Positions 36,050-47,973 of a DNA stretch of 64,000 bases are shown here, piece after piece. The DNA is from Epiperipatus broadwayi. Its lineage: Eukaryota > Onychophora > Udeonychophora > Euonychophora > Peripatidae. The stretch covers positions 9,723,081-9,787,080 of the forward strand of contig JAQFVV010006200.1 of NCBI GenBank assembly GCA_028023455.1. Direction: 5' to 3'. The notes below the pieces were generated by a model. That model ran no database searches. It was not told the DNA's origin and worked only from the letters and a program-made list of their open reading frames with translations. Every line of letters starts with the position of its first letter. Position 1 is the stretch's first letter. The translations under genes were made by a program, and so were the position numbers.

Positions 36050-36480
36050 TCTTCCATAGATGGTACATTGAATTAACACTAAATTTCTTTCAATGTTGGA
36101 AAAAGTAAGTTTATAAACACCAAAACCTAAAGAATGGATGGCCCATTCTATTTTGGGTTCTTTGATGAATTTTTTTTTACTCATAGCCCGAGAAGAGTGA
36201 TTTACTTCAATTAATTACATATATATTAAATTATGTTAATTTCATATTTGCAATTATTTAAACTGAGATTGTATTTCCATTTATGTATAATTGATTATTG
36301 GTTTATGAATTATTAATGCCATGTTCCATCTGACTGACATATTGAGTTCACTCTGAATTTCCACTAATGTAGTAAAGATAAATTTATAAATATTGAAAAC
36401 TTAAAAAGAATGGATGGATCCAATCTATTTTTTATTAACTGTTATTTATTCATAGCTTGGAGGCGAGGGTTTTACTCCAT
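36050..36480 (+). repeat. Diverged tandem duplication of about 275 bp period
   Basis: The word order ttccat, ttga.tt.ac.ctaaatttc, gtaagtttataaa, aagaatggatgg, attctatttt, tcatag is repeated as ttccat, ttgagttcactctgaatttc, gataaatttataaa, aagaatggatgg, aatctatttt, tcatag. A 99-residue minus-strand frame at 35885-36184 overlaps it and is not supported as a gene. Confidence 0.6.
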
Positions 36481-36837
36481 TTAATTAATTACATATAAAA
36501 AACATATCAATTTTATGTTTATATCTATAAATAAACATGCACTCATGGATACAGGAATAATAAAATCTCATATCTTATCAGTAGACTATTATTTCTAGTA
36601 TGAATATGTATCTGCTTCATATCTCTAGCTCTTCTGACAATAGGAAGTTTATCTTAAAATACATGTATTATGAATATGTTTGAAATTTTTTACTGTGATA
36701 GATGAAGATATGATAGATGCATAAAATATGAGAAGTGCTAGTAACAACTGAAATGTGATTGATTAAACATGGTTTTCCTATGTAGATATGAACACACAAA
36801 AATACATAAATAAATATTATTAGCAAATAAAAGGAGA

Positions 36838-37590
36838 TTATTCAAGTTATTTAAATTTTGCAAATGATGTTGTTTTTGTAAATAATGTTGCAATAGTTAT
36901 CAGATGAAAGTAAAAAAAATAGGAATAAAAGTAAATGTTAAAAAGACTAAAGTAATGTTCAATGGATTTTTTCAAAATGAAAATGAAGATTGATAATGAT
37001 AAGTTAAAAGAAGTTAACAACTACAAATACTTTGATCAGATTATTACTACAGATGGAAACATAATGAATGAAATCAATCATAGAATTAATCTTGGTTGGA
37101 GTGCTTTTGGTAAAAATAATTTAATATTAAAGCAAAATATGCCTATGTGTTTGAAAAAGAAAATTTTTAATAAATGTGTTTTATCAGTTCTTACTTATGG
37201 ATTTGAGATTTAGATACTTAACAAAAAAGCAATACAGTGACTTCAGACTACTCAAAGAAAGTATGGAGAGATACATTAGGAATAACAAGAAGAGATTAAA
37301 AATAAAATACATGGGTAAGAGATCAACAGGTGTTACTGATATCATTAAAATAATTAAGAGATTGAAGTGGAGTTAGGCTAGACATATTTCTAGAAGAGAT
37401 GATAATAGATGGACAATTGAAATTTTAAACTGGATTCCAAGAGATTGTAAAAGACCCAGAAAGGGACCACATGTGACATGGATGGATGAAATAAGGAAAT
37501 GTGCAGGGGTGATGTAAAGAACATAGATTGAATTTGGAGAGATTGTCATTCTATAGTGGATTGTGATAATGATGATGATGATGACATCAT
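36838..37590 (+). pseudogene. RTE-type LINE 3' end (reverse transcriptase C-terminus)
   Basis: The segment begins in RT motif C as YLNFANDVVFV (active relatives have FADD, so one Asp is replaced by Asn). Next comes a block starting VNNYKYFDQIITTDG, with NEINHRINLGWSAF and CVLSVLTYGFE, equivalent to 'KYLGS-IT-DG---EI--RI--A--AF' and 'VLLYG-E' of RTE-like LINEs. Then come a thumb/C-terminal block IIKRLKWS, ISRRDDNRWTIEIL, IPRDCKRPRKGP and MDEIRKCAG. It ends in a (GAT)n tail at about 37567-37590, as RTE elements usually do. It is 5'-truncated with frameshifts and stops. Confidence 0.8.
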
Positions 37591-40012
37591 TTCCAAATGT
37601 ACTTCTATTCATCCACATTATTCTTTAAGTAATGCCATACCAAATGTTCATATTACCCTTGTCAACACAATTTTGCAATTATATTTTGAGTATTCAGATA
37701 TCCATACATAATACATACAAATTATAAATAAATTATTAGCAAAATATTATATGCATGAAGAAAAACTTAGATGTATTTATACTAGAAAAGAAAAAAAATA
37801 TTTTTTTACCATTTATAGATAGTTTATAAGTCCTGAAATCACTTATTCTAAATCATACTTAATAATGTTCCAGTTGAAATAATAATATCATTATAATCCA
37901 GACTATTTTATTTAAAATAACCTTAAAGTTTCAAGGTCACAAATGAATTATTTAAAATCTTGTGAAATAAATATAACACTAACACAATCGGAAATAATAT
38001 GAAGTTTTAATATAACACATTATTCCTTCTATAACATAAGGCGAATAATATTTTCCAACATAGTAGAGCACACTTTAGCAAATATATTTTACTTTAAAAT
38101 AAATGTAAAATAAAAGTTGAATTTTCATATTATCCTTAAAAACAAAACACATTTTTCTGGAATGCAGTATTTTTCACTTATTCTAAAATAAAGTAAATAT
38201 ATTTCAGATATTTATAATCATTATAGTTTAAAATTACTTTAATTATCTTCTTTAAAATATTATTGTAATCAGCATATAGTTCAAATTTTTATTTCCAAAA
38301 ATTTATTATGACGAAAAATATAATGGCTATTGATGCCGTAGCAGCAGAGTACTATACAATTATAATTAATTTAGGATAACATTTTAATAAGTTATTCATA
38401 AATTTAAGCATCATTCTTATATCCATAATATTAGTACAATAATTTTCATTTTAATTCCAATATTAGTGCAATCATAAATTGATAGTTAATAATAGTTCAA
38501 AAATAATGTAAATTTTATTATAAGTGAATTTCCCATGTTAGCAAATCCATATTACAGTTTGATGGTTCATTCTTTTGATAACGCAAGTTGTTTTATTGTT
38601 TATATTTTGATTGATTTATTGCATTGAGATGAATAGGCTATCTTGGAACAGACTCGGTAGACTTTTATAGTTTTTCATTTTTTTAAAATTATGATCAAAT
38701 GAATGAATTAACAAGTTCTTTAGCTAGCTAGTTAGATGATTAATAATTAATGAACATGTGGTAAATTATTTTTATAAGATAAATCATGTGATCTTAAAGA
38801 AATCAATGATAGACAGATTTAGGGCACTATTAATTGATAATTGATATGACCTTAATTAGTTGTCAAAACACATATTCTAATAATAGACTTTTTAAAAACT
38901 GTCTGTATAGACATAAATTAATATTACATTTAAAATACAATTTATTATTTAACAATAATTAAAATATTACCACAATGATAGTAAATTATTTAAACACATT
39001 TAAAAAAAAAGTTCTCAAAATTTGAGCATAATATTTTAGATAATAGTACATTTTTAACAATAATAATATTGTAGTTCAGATATTATTAAATATTAACTCC
39101 TTTAAACAATGAACTTTGATTGTAATCAATTTCTTTTAAAGTATTCTCTCAGTCACAATAACCATTATACAGGCATACACATACTTATAAGATTTAAAAT
39201 GTTTGTTTTAATGTACTTATGTATTTTACTTTTTTTTTATTTTTAAAAAAACTACATTTGGTGTGTAATTGTATTTTAAACTAAAAGTAAATTTCACATT
39301 AAAAAAGAATGCGAAAACTATGGATTTAACACATACAAAGTTTTAAAGTTAACTTATTTAATATTTTAAAGTTAATTTTCTTTTTATTTAAACCTATGTA
39401 AATAAATAACACATAACATACAGCATTTTAAAGTTTTAAACTATTCACCATGATATATAAATTGATTTACTGGAAAATATATATATATAATACACAGAGA
39501 AAAAAAACTCTGTACCGTTCAAAATTGTGTGTTCTTTCAACAATACCTAGAATCCAAGCAAACGTATATCCATCTAGTATGTGCAAAATACATAAGTCAG
39601 GAACAATACCAAATATCAACCTATTTACCTGTGCTCTAAGGTCTACAATACTAACAAGCTGTTCATTACTTCAGGTCCAGCAATGAGAACAGGAAGAGCA
39701 AGAGACTAGAAACAATATATATTTAATAGAATAATTAATAGCAATGTTACAGTATATATCACTTGCTTTATTGATAATGATATATATATATATATCCACA
39801 TTATACTCATACATGGTTCTCTAAGAAAAACTTATGGTTACAATATATATATATTTGCCCATTTTTGTTCTCATTACTATAAATGCATTTAGATTATATT
39901 TAATATTTTTTCATGTATGAAACTATTATTATTACCATTTAATTTATATTTCAAAGATGACTTATTATAGTTTTTTATATACTTATATTGATGAAGACCA
40001 TTGTATACACTG
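37591..40012. other. AT-rich non-coding region
   Basis: No supported gene. A 78-residue frame at 39450-39686 (+) contains CKIHKSGTIPNI, which recalls the PLE 'KIHK...P' block, but the rest does not match. Short TA tracts lie at about 39478, 39780 and 39844. Confidence 0.5.
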
Positions 40013-40695
40013 CTATGTTTATTTTGGGTTCATAGCTTTTAGTTAACTAAAAAGGTAAAAGGTAGTTGTTGGAGGATTGCATTATATCCAAAGATCTAGG
40101 TGTAATACTCTTAGATTTAAAACTCCTCACTGATAAAGGCCACATCCATTAATTACTATGGTTTGCACTGGGTGGCACTACTGTATAAAGAGAGTTGGTG
40201 ATATGTTAACAGATTGTATAAGTATAATAAATAGTGATCTTCTGATGTTTTAATGATTTAATAGTAACTCTGGTCAAAGAATGTTGGTGACTATGATTAT
40301 TAAAAAACCAAAGACATCAAAATGCATAAGTACTGAATTGGGTTCAGATCTCTATAACTATATATAGTAAATAAATTGTATTGAAGTCATCTTTGTGGTT
40401 TTATTTTGGGCTCATCTAGTTTTATAGTTAACTAAAAGACAAAAAATGGTTTCTAGAGGGTTATATTAGATACAAATGTTTAGATGCAGTGCACTTAGAT
40501 TCAAAGCTTTTCACTGATGAAGGTCACAAGTGAGAAACTAATATGGGGATATTAGATGAGTAAACACTAGATAGGGATTTTGATGCACAAACCTTCAAAC
40601 ATCTATTGATTACCATGGCTCACATTGGGTGGTACTACTGTATAGAAAGAGTTGGTACTATGTTAACAAATTGTGTAAGCATAAGAAATGGTGAT
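40013..40695 (+). mobile_element. Family A hammerhead unit, tandem pair
   Basis: Two direct copies begin with ttttgggttcatag/ttttgggctcatct and gttaactaaaag, about 380 bp apart. Copy 2 (about 40391-40695) is fuller: hammerhead segment, gatgagtaaacactagatag, then attgattaccatgg, ggtactactgtatag and ggtgatcatgtgat. Copy 1 has an internal deletion that removes most of the ribozyme (from helix II to attactatgg). Both are more diverged than the foldback at 28866-29169, so this is an older insertion. Confidence 0.75.
40508..40549 (+). ncRNA. Hammerhead, family A, copy 2 (degenerate)
   Basis: Helix I is UUUUCA/UGGGGA (all Watson-Crick or G-U) and the core CUGAUGA (40514-40520) and GAAA (40534-40537) are intact. 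Helix II has lost a G-C pair (GGU/GUG), and the single helix III pair is gone (C-A), so it is probably inactive. In copy 1 the core reads CUGAUAA (40130-40136) and the rest is deleted. Confidence 0.6.
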
Positions 40696-42214
40696 CATGT
40701 GATAAATTTAAATCCTTATAAAATCATTAATAACTAAATATAAAGTTTATTTATTAATTAAAACATTTTAAACATAAATGAAAATAACTTTAAAAAATAT
40801 GTGTAATTCTTTTCTGTTTAAAATATAGTAAGAATTTATGCCACCATTTTGTGCAACTTGAGTTCTATAATTTAATCTTTGAATTATACAATTTTTTGTT
40901 GATAACTCCTACAGCTAGTACTAAAATCAAAAACTAAAACTGAAATTTATTACCATTTATTGGAACTATTTACTGAAAAATATACACAGATATCAGTATA
41001 CAGAATGTTAATGCCATTTTAGTAACATAATGATTAACAATCTCTTTAATTTAGATATCCTAAAATTTTCTTTAAATAGGGTTAATAAAAAATTAATAAA
41101 ATAATGAATAAAAAATAATTTAAGCTTGTATACTATTTAGATATTATAAATGATTGAATTAAAACTACCAATTTAGCTAAATTGATGATAGAGAATTTTG
41201 ATGCTTAAAAAATAGACTCTTACATAAAATGATTTGAAATAAATAATCATCATAGCTATAAATATGCTTGGAATGATAGAATGACCAGAAAGTAATTCCT
41301 TTTTTAAAGTTATAATCTGAACTAAAAAGATTGCTTAATTAAAAAACCCCTAAGGTATAAATATAATCACAAATGCATTAAAAAATTTTTTTATTAAATA
41401 TTATTAATGAACATAGGTATGTGTATAAAAATATAAATAATAATTTTAGATATAATTAAAATAAATCTGATTTTGCTGACAAAAATTAAATTTTGTATTT
41501 TAATTAGAAATATATTATATAATTAGATTTAGACAAAAAAATAATAATAATGTTTTTTTATTTTAAAAAAGTCTACCATTTTGATTAAACTACTTGATTT
41601 TGATCCATGTAAAAAAATCGATAATAAAAACATTTTTATTTTATTTTCATTTAAAATAAAATTCATTGGAAATTTGATCTAACAAATTTAAATAAATATT
41701 TTAGATCTTAGTATTAAAGGCACAGGGATGATCTTTGAAGGAAGTAGTTTATAGCAAATTTAAGTTGACTTTTCTTTAGATGGCCATGCTAGAGTGGAAT
41801 TTCCTAAAATAATCAAACATGTTATTTGGCAGTTTTTTTTTTGGGGGGGGCATTTTGGAGGTTTATGAAAGTTGCTTCTTAAAGACTCTAAACAATAGCT
41901 GCTCTGCTATCGTGATTTATTATCTCATGTAATTGTTTTTGGTATCCTAAATTAAGCTCTCCAGTTAACTTTTCTTTCTAACTCAAAACTCATACTATTA
42001 TTAAAAACTTATTTGACTTCTTTATGGCTAGAATTTATTTTATTCTTAAATAAACAATAGTTAATTTCTTATTTTATGAAACAATATTGTTATTATAAAA
42101 CCTCATTTTAATGAATTTTTATCATTTAATACTAAATATAAAAAAAGCTTTCCTAAAGGGTTATATTGATGGTGTTTTAATTATATTTATATATTGAGCT
42201 ATTTTCAATATTTA
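40696..42214. other. AT-rich non-coding region
   Basis: Nothing recognisable; a G-run lies at about 41843. Confidence 0.55.
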
Positions 42215-42685
42215 ATATGAGTAATGAATGTCTTAGAAAACTAACTTTATTTAAATATATATTCAACTGTTAGTAATAGCACACACATTAGTATATGCAT
42301 GTTTTGAGAGTTATTATTCTCCTTTCTTCTTCAGATGTTGCTGGCTTGACCAGTGACATGGAAATTGACCTGGCCCCTTAATTTTTGAATATTGAATTCT
42401 AAGATAATGCTCTAACACTATTGGTTCAGTTGGTTAGAACATTACTTTAGAATTCAATATTTCAAGAATCTAAGGATCCAGGTTCGATTACCATGTACTC
42501 TCTGGTCAGACCAGCAACACCTGAATAAGAGAGAAGAAGAATACCTCTCAAAACATTGTGCATATACTAACCTTCATGCTATTACTAATAGATGAATGCA
42601 ATAGGAATATTTAAATAAAGTTACATTTTTCTAAAGACATTCAATACTTAATATTAGATGGTGGAAATTGTCCAATATATAAATA
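42215..42685 (+). mobile_element. Foldback SINE-like element with tRNA-like centre
   Basis: The left arm (from caatatttaatatgagtaat) is an inverted copy of the right arm (to acttaatattagatggtgg). The match extends inward past gttgctgg/ccagcaac to attgaattctaag/ctttagaattcaat, so the fold centre is near 42425, inside the tRNA-like segment. A relative is at 33515-33975. Both arms carry a CTGAAGA/CTGAATAAG word with a GAGAG/CTCTC-type stem and an AAAAC, a decayed hammerhead-like motif. Confidence 0.7.
42422..42491 (+). promoter_or_regulatory. tRNA-like A and B boxes of the foldback SINE
   Basis: TGGTTCAGTTGGTTAGAAC (42422-42440) closely resembles a tRNA D-arm/A box, and GGTTCGATTAC (42481-42491) a B box. 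Spacing is near that of a tRNA with a long variable arm. No full cloverleaf is apparent, so this is a tRNA-derived internal Pol III promoter rather than a tRNA gene. Confidence 0.6.
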
Positions 42686-43630
42686 CAAATAAAAAAAACT
42701 TAGTTCGTTTCTTTAAAACTAAGAACAGTATGAGCTTATTTTATAAATTAAATTTTAAAAAAAGGAGAATAAAATAAAATTACATTTGTAAAGGAACATC
42801 AAAATAAAATAAATTACTTATATGTATATTTTATGCACACATGTACATATATAAAATAATAATTTAACAATACATTTTAATTTTTTTCATCATTTCTTTT
42901 TATACTTTATTTACATTACATATATGATATCACTCTATAAAACAGTAAAGGCTTGACTATCATTAATGATAATTCTATCTCAATATAGAAGGTGATGTTA
43001 TCTCCAATCATTATTCCTATTAAATTAATTAGATATTTCACATTATATCTCTATCCAACTGCCTTAGCAGATAAAATCAATATCATTTTTAAGTGCTTTT
43101 TGAATTCGTATTATGATGAAAGGTTTGGACTCTTATATTTGTGAGATTCAGCAACAAATTCATGACATTGTTATTACCACTTGATTCAATTTGCTTTAAG
43201 TAATTTTTTACAAGATAGAATTTTAAAATATTCATTTAAAAATTCTTATGACTTTTCAGTTTATCATAAGTATGTAATGATATATTAAAAATTAGATGTA
43301 TCGCAGTAAAAAGATGACTGGTTCTCTCTTCTAGCTGTCTGCCATGCAATTCAAGTATTTCTGCCTTACAAAATGAGTGTATTTCATAACTTAACTTATG
43401 TTTGAACCATGTGTTAACATTAAATTTTGCCTTATATTGAGAAAAATTGATATTGAAATGTTTGAAATATTTAAAATATGTATAGCAATGAAACCATGAA
43501 TTACAAGAATATGTAATGAAAAATAGTTAATTATATTTAATAAAAACAATATTAGATTTTCAGTGATTTCTAAAATTACTACAAATTAATATCTATAATG
43601 TTTTCATGGTTATGTGATATAAATAAAGCA
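42686..43630. other. AT-rich non-coding region
   Basis: Nothing recognisable on either strand. Confidence 0.55.
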
Positions 43631-44650
43631 GTTCTTGGGTTAATCCATGTGTTATTTTTGATTACATCACAATGTTTCAACAAAGTAGCATCCACCATTG
43701 TCAAGATAACTTTTGAGATTTAATGATTTTTCTTTGAAAAGTTAACCTTGACAATAGCGAATGCTATTTCATTGAAATGTTGGAAAGTAATAAAAAATAA
43801 CACATGGTTTAACTCAAAAACTATTATACATATATGACATTGCCTTAACAATAGATTGAGATTATTAATTGTTATTGATATTGGGATTGTCTAAATGTTG
43901 AATGATTTTAATGATTATATATTATATATATATAGTAATAACAATAAAATAATAAATATAACAGTAATTATATACAATCTTTCAATCCACAGAAGTACTT
44001 TTAGTTAATTCCTATTTAATTTCAATATTAAAACTACTTTTCCACTACCAAAGAAAATTGGAGATTTTTTCCCTTAAACTAAGGTGACTATGAAATCCCA
44101 TGTTCACAGTGCTCAAGAATCTATGTAGGCAAATCCAATAGATGAATTAATGTCAGAATTAGGGAGCATAAAAATGCCTTCAATCAAAAGTTAAATTTTT
44201 TAGAAATTAGATGCACGCCTAATTTTGATAATGCTAGAATACTTGCTAATTTGGAAAAATATGAGTTGAGAACCATGACAGAATCTATGGAAATATTGAA
44301 AAGACAGTGATTTAAATAAATCTGATGAAGCACAATGTATTCTAGCATTATGAAAACTATTTATTTTATCTCTCCCTTCTAAAATCAACTTGATACCAAT
44401 TAATTGTAAAACTAAAAATAAAATAAAAATGTTGTTAATCCATCTACTCTTAAAAATTCACTATCATATAAATATATATGTATAATTTTTTTACTTTACA
44501 TTCAATCTATCTAATCTCCATTATTACTTAAGATCTAACAGTTTTTCATTAAGAGCTTTAACCTTAACAATGATGAATAATATTTTATTAAAACTTTAGG
44601 AATTTAATAAACAAAATAATACACAGTTTAACACAAAAAGAACTATATAT
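43631..44650 (+). mobile_element. Second Penelope-like element remnant (PLE2)
   Basis: Inverted arms at about 43640-43715 and 43740-43825 (ttaatccatgtgttattttt against aataacacatggtttaact) precede an endonuclease segment. A third copy of the tail follows at about 44560-44640 (taaccttaacaatgatg, ataatacacagtttaac). The arrangement is again inverted-plus-direct around a PLE endonuclease. The reverse transcriptase is absent. Confidence 0.65.
44083..44310 (+). pseudogene. PLE2 GIY-YIG endonuclease fragment
   Basis: The frame reads YEIPCSQCSRIYVGKSNR, the 'Y-IPC--C---YIG-T-R' start of the PLE endonuclease, then a TGA stop at 44143-44145. It continues with NVRIREHKNAF (catalytic-type Arg, EH), NFDNARILANLEKYELR and TMTESMEI, ending at TGA 44308-44310. 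This is the family's normal C-terminal order. The internal stop and absence of upstream RT make it a relic. A CTGATGA...GAAA word follows the stop at 44319-44357, the usual place for a PLE hammerhead, but its helix II has a mismatch and an odd junction. Confidence 0.8.
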
Positions 44651-45235
44651 TGAAATATAATGGAAGGAAACTTATTTACACACATGCTGTAAAATAGGCA
44701 TGTACTGTCTCATCAGTGTTTTAAAAGCATATGTGGTCCACCTATATCTGAAGCTTATTTATTAGATAAATCAAAATTTATTGATCATTCTTGAATTTAG
44801 AGGTGGATCTAAAACTGATTTTTAAATCAGCATATTGCCTGCATAAATATAGATTATATATCACAGAGAATAATTTCTCACATTAATATCTGTGATACTA
44901 AACCTTATTAGTTGATACATATGTAATTATTAATAAGTGTTTTATACAAACATGAAATGATATGGAAGAAAACTGCTTTTCATACATGTGCCATAAAATA
45001 GAAATAAGAACTGCACTCTCCTGTCAATAAGTGCTTTAAAAGCATAGACAGTTCATCTATTGACCATATTTGAATTTACAGTTTGATCTTATTATGAACT
45101 TGATTTTTAAATTGCTATTACTTGCATAAGTTCAGATTATATATCACAACAAAGAACATTTCTCATTTTTAACAATCTGTGATATTGAATCGTATTATTT
45201 GGTATATATATATAACTTGTATGATTATAACTTGT
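44640..45235 (+). repeat. Diverged tandem repeat of about 300 bp
   Basis: Shared words in the same order in both halves: tggaagaaaact, catgtg/catgctg, ataaaatag, cactctc/tgtctcatcagtg, gctttaaaagcat, ttgaattta, aactgatttttaaat, gattatatatcac, ttctca, ctgtgata. A related segment lies at 58920-59220. Confidence 0.6.
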
Positions 45236-45262
45236 TTTTGTTTTTCACATATATATATATAT

Positions 45263-47973
45263 AGAAACAGTAAGGTCTGCTTTGCAGATCTTCGTTTCAC
45301 CTTTTCTCACCTACTTCCTACCCTCATACCTTAGTTTGAACCCCAATCTATCGTAGTGTGTCTGCAATACACTTATATACCGAAAATCCCACCTAATTTT
45401 AAACCATGAGCACAATGCTCATATTATATATATAACTTATTCCCAAATAAAATAAAATATTATGAATTATGTATTTGTTCACATAATTTACATTTATTTA
45501 AAAGTAGGTTATATAAGTTGTAATTGTGCACACACTATGATATGCATTTTAAAACATATCAAAATTATAAATTGTTAAAGTTATTTTGTTTGAATCTATT
45601 TACAAATATATTACTGTCGTAATATATTTTGATTTAAAATAAAATTCATTTAGTAAATATTCGTTTAGTAAATAGATTCAAATATTGCAATTTAAAAAGT
45701 AAAATCATTTTCTTTAATTTAATAAAAGTTATTCCAAATATTTCTGTTTAAATAAATCAAGGACAATAGTTTAATTAGTTAATATTATATAAGTTTATCT
45801 AAAAACAGCAGACGTCCACTTAAGGTTTTCTTTAATTAGTAAAAGTAATTTTTAATTAAATCTAGTTTGTAATTCGAATGTCGACAGGGAAATTAACAAA
45901 AGAAATTAATTAATGTTGAATTCCTTTAGACATTCAGATAGATTTAATTACAGCTGATAAGTCCGATATATTTTTGTAATGCTCCAGGGCAGTTCTATTG
46001 TTAAATTCTACTATAAAAGGGAGGATTTTTTTTTGTTTTTTGGGTCTAATGTTTCTAAGAGAAATCATTCTGAGTTCTATTCTAATAATTTGCTAACCTT
46101 GACATGACAGAGTAGAGGCATTAAGATGGCTATGTCCCCTCGGAATAGCCGGCCGCTGCTCCAGACCATCGGAAGCTATCACATAAGGAACCCCGGAACT
46201 GCTGCCGCTGCCAAAAATATGAACATTTCCAGATTTTGCTGTTAAATTATATAAAAACCTGACAACCATCAATCTACCCAAAATGCTTCTCCAGAGGTAA
46301 CCCTAAATTAACCCAAGAGCTCTTGTGATAACTAACATGCTATAGCTATTTAAAATTGTTTTTCTTATATTTCACATAACTTCATTATGTATTTCTTTAA
46401 CGTGTTTAAATATACTCAACATTTTGCTCTCTATCCTTGGGTTAATATTTTCTATTGATTAAGCTTTCTGTTATTTTATTATGATAATGTGTCAGAATCA
46501 TCTTTGACCGAGTGAATTATTCCCTTTGATGAAAATAAGACGCCGCTATGAAGGCATATTTTAAATTTCTAAATAATTTTCCAATTTTATTATCTTGCAA
46601 ATCACTCGTTCGAGGGAGATTCTTTTCTTTAATATATAATATAATCACATAGTTTAAAATCTACATGTTATTGATTTTAATCTAATATGAGAGTATGTGC
46701 GAGGTCAATGATTAAATTTGTCCCCTAATGCATGATTGCATATATAAATCTATACTTACTTTTCAAACCCGCAAGCATGCATTTTCCTATTTTAATTACC
46801 GTGTTCTACTTTAATTACAAAGTTCATCATTGACGTCGAGAATGTGTGGACCCTTTTAAATGAATTTCGGGGAATTTGATTGGGCATTTCTCTTAATCCA
46901 AGTAAAACCCATTCAGTATGTTTTTACATACACTAGTCTCGTATTGCTGGTAAATGAATTGGTTGTTGAGACCGCTTTGTTTTACTTTTCCAAGGATTCT
47001 TTACATGGCAAAGTCCATTATCTTTGCTTATTGCAGTTTCCAGGCAGAGTGTGTCCCCAAATGACACACCTGGGAATTAAATGCAATCGTCACCCAGCCT
47101 CTAAGTTTCAGCTGTTCATAAAATACTTTCCTACGGGTTAGTGGCGATATGCCCTCCGTAACCATTCTGGATATTCAATATTGTTTTATTTTTATTTTTA
47201 CAAAGCATCTGTGACTTAAACGTGTCACACCCTCCAACTTTAATAAATTCATTATCAGCAATACTGACCTCCCAATGCAACTCTATTATTATTATTCTCA
47301 AATAAATGCTTTGATCACATTCCCACTTTGTTGCTTAGTAAGCTTTTGTCTGTGCTATTCTCGAAATCAATAAATATTTTATAACACTTAATTTCAAATA
47401 TTTTCTTAAACTTGTATAATTACTCAAAGCACCTCGCACATGTTCCTATCTCGTCAAGCACATTATCGTAATGCTATTAACCTGAGGAATAGAATATATC
47501 ACTTTGCTTTAAAACCTTTTTGTCATTTATTGGAATATAATGCCAACAATTATTTAATATGCATCCCTGTCTCATATAAGCAGACAGTGGCATTATATAT
47601 ATAATTTATATAAATAAATTGTGTGAAATTATTTAAAACTAAATTTGATATCTTATTTTATTGATTCCTATCACTGTCTCGGTCTATATATATCTATTTT
47701 CTGCATTTCTTTTGTAAATCCATAGATGTTAATTAGCCACCCAAACTTCTTTTAGTATAGAGTCTTTTGTTTCTCCCTGACCACCAGGCACCGGTCAAAG
47801 GTCATACTAGTAGTGGCATCAGATGCATTGTCATGTAGATGGCACTGTGAAATTTGGGCTTTAGATTCGAACTTAGTATATCTAGAAGGCAACCCCTCCT
47901 AGAATGTTCAGTTTCGTGTCTGGGGTTTGAATTCTGCAGTGTGTTAGTGAGATAGACAATTCTGACTGTTACA
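45263..47973 (+). repeat. 5' long terminal repeat
   Basis: Colinear with 50584-53303 over its whole length, with scattered substitutions and a few small indels. Two open frames preserved in both copies (46093-46281 minus, 46860-47141 plus) differ between copies mainly at amino-acid-changing positions and are not supported as genes. Confidence 0.85.

Noticed and set aside
39450-39686. Possible PLE reverse transcriptase fragment (CKIHKSGTIPNI)
   Set aside because: Only one short block resembles a PLE; neighbouring motifs are absent in all frames checked.
42408-42495. tRNA gene
   Set aside because: A and B boxes are present, but no acceptor stem pairs and it sits at the centre of a foldback repeat; better explained as a SINE head.
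46860-47141. 93-residue frame conserved in both LTRs (also 52182-52463), and the 62-residue minus frames at 46093-46281 and 51415-51603
   Set aside because: Conservation is explained by LTR identity; the differences between copies mostly change amino acids, which does not suggest selection on a protein.
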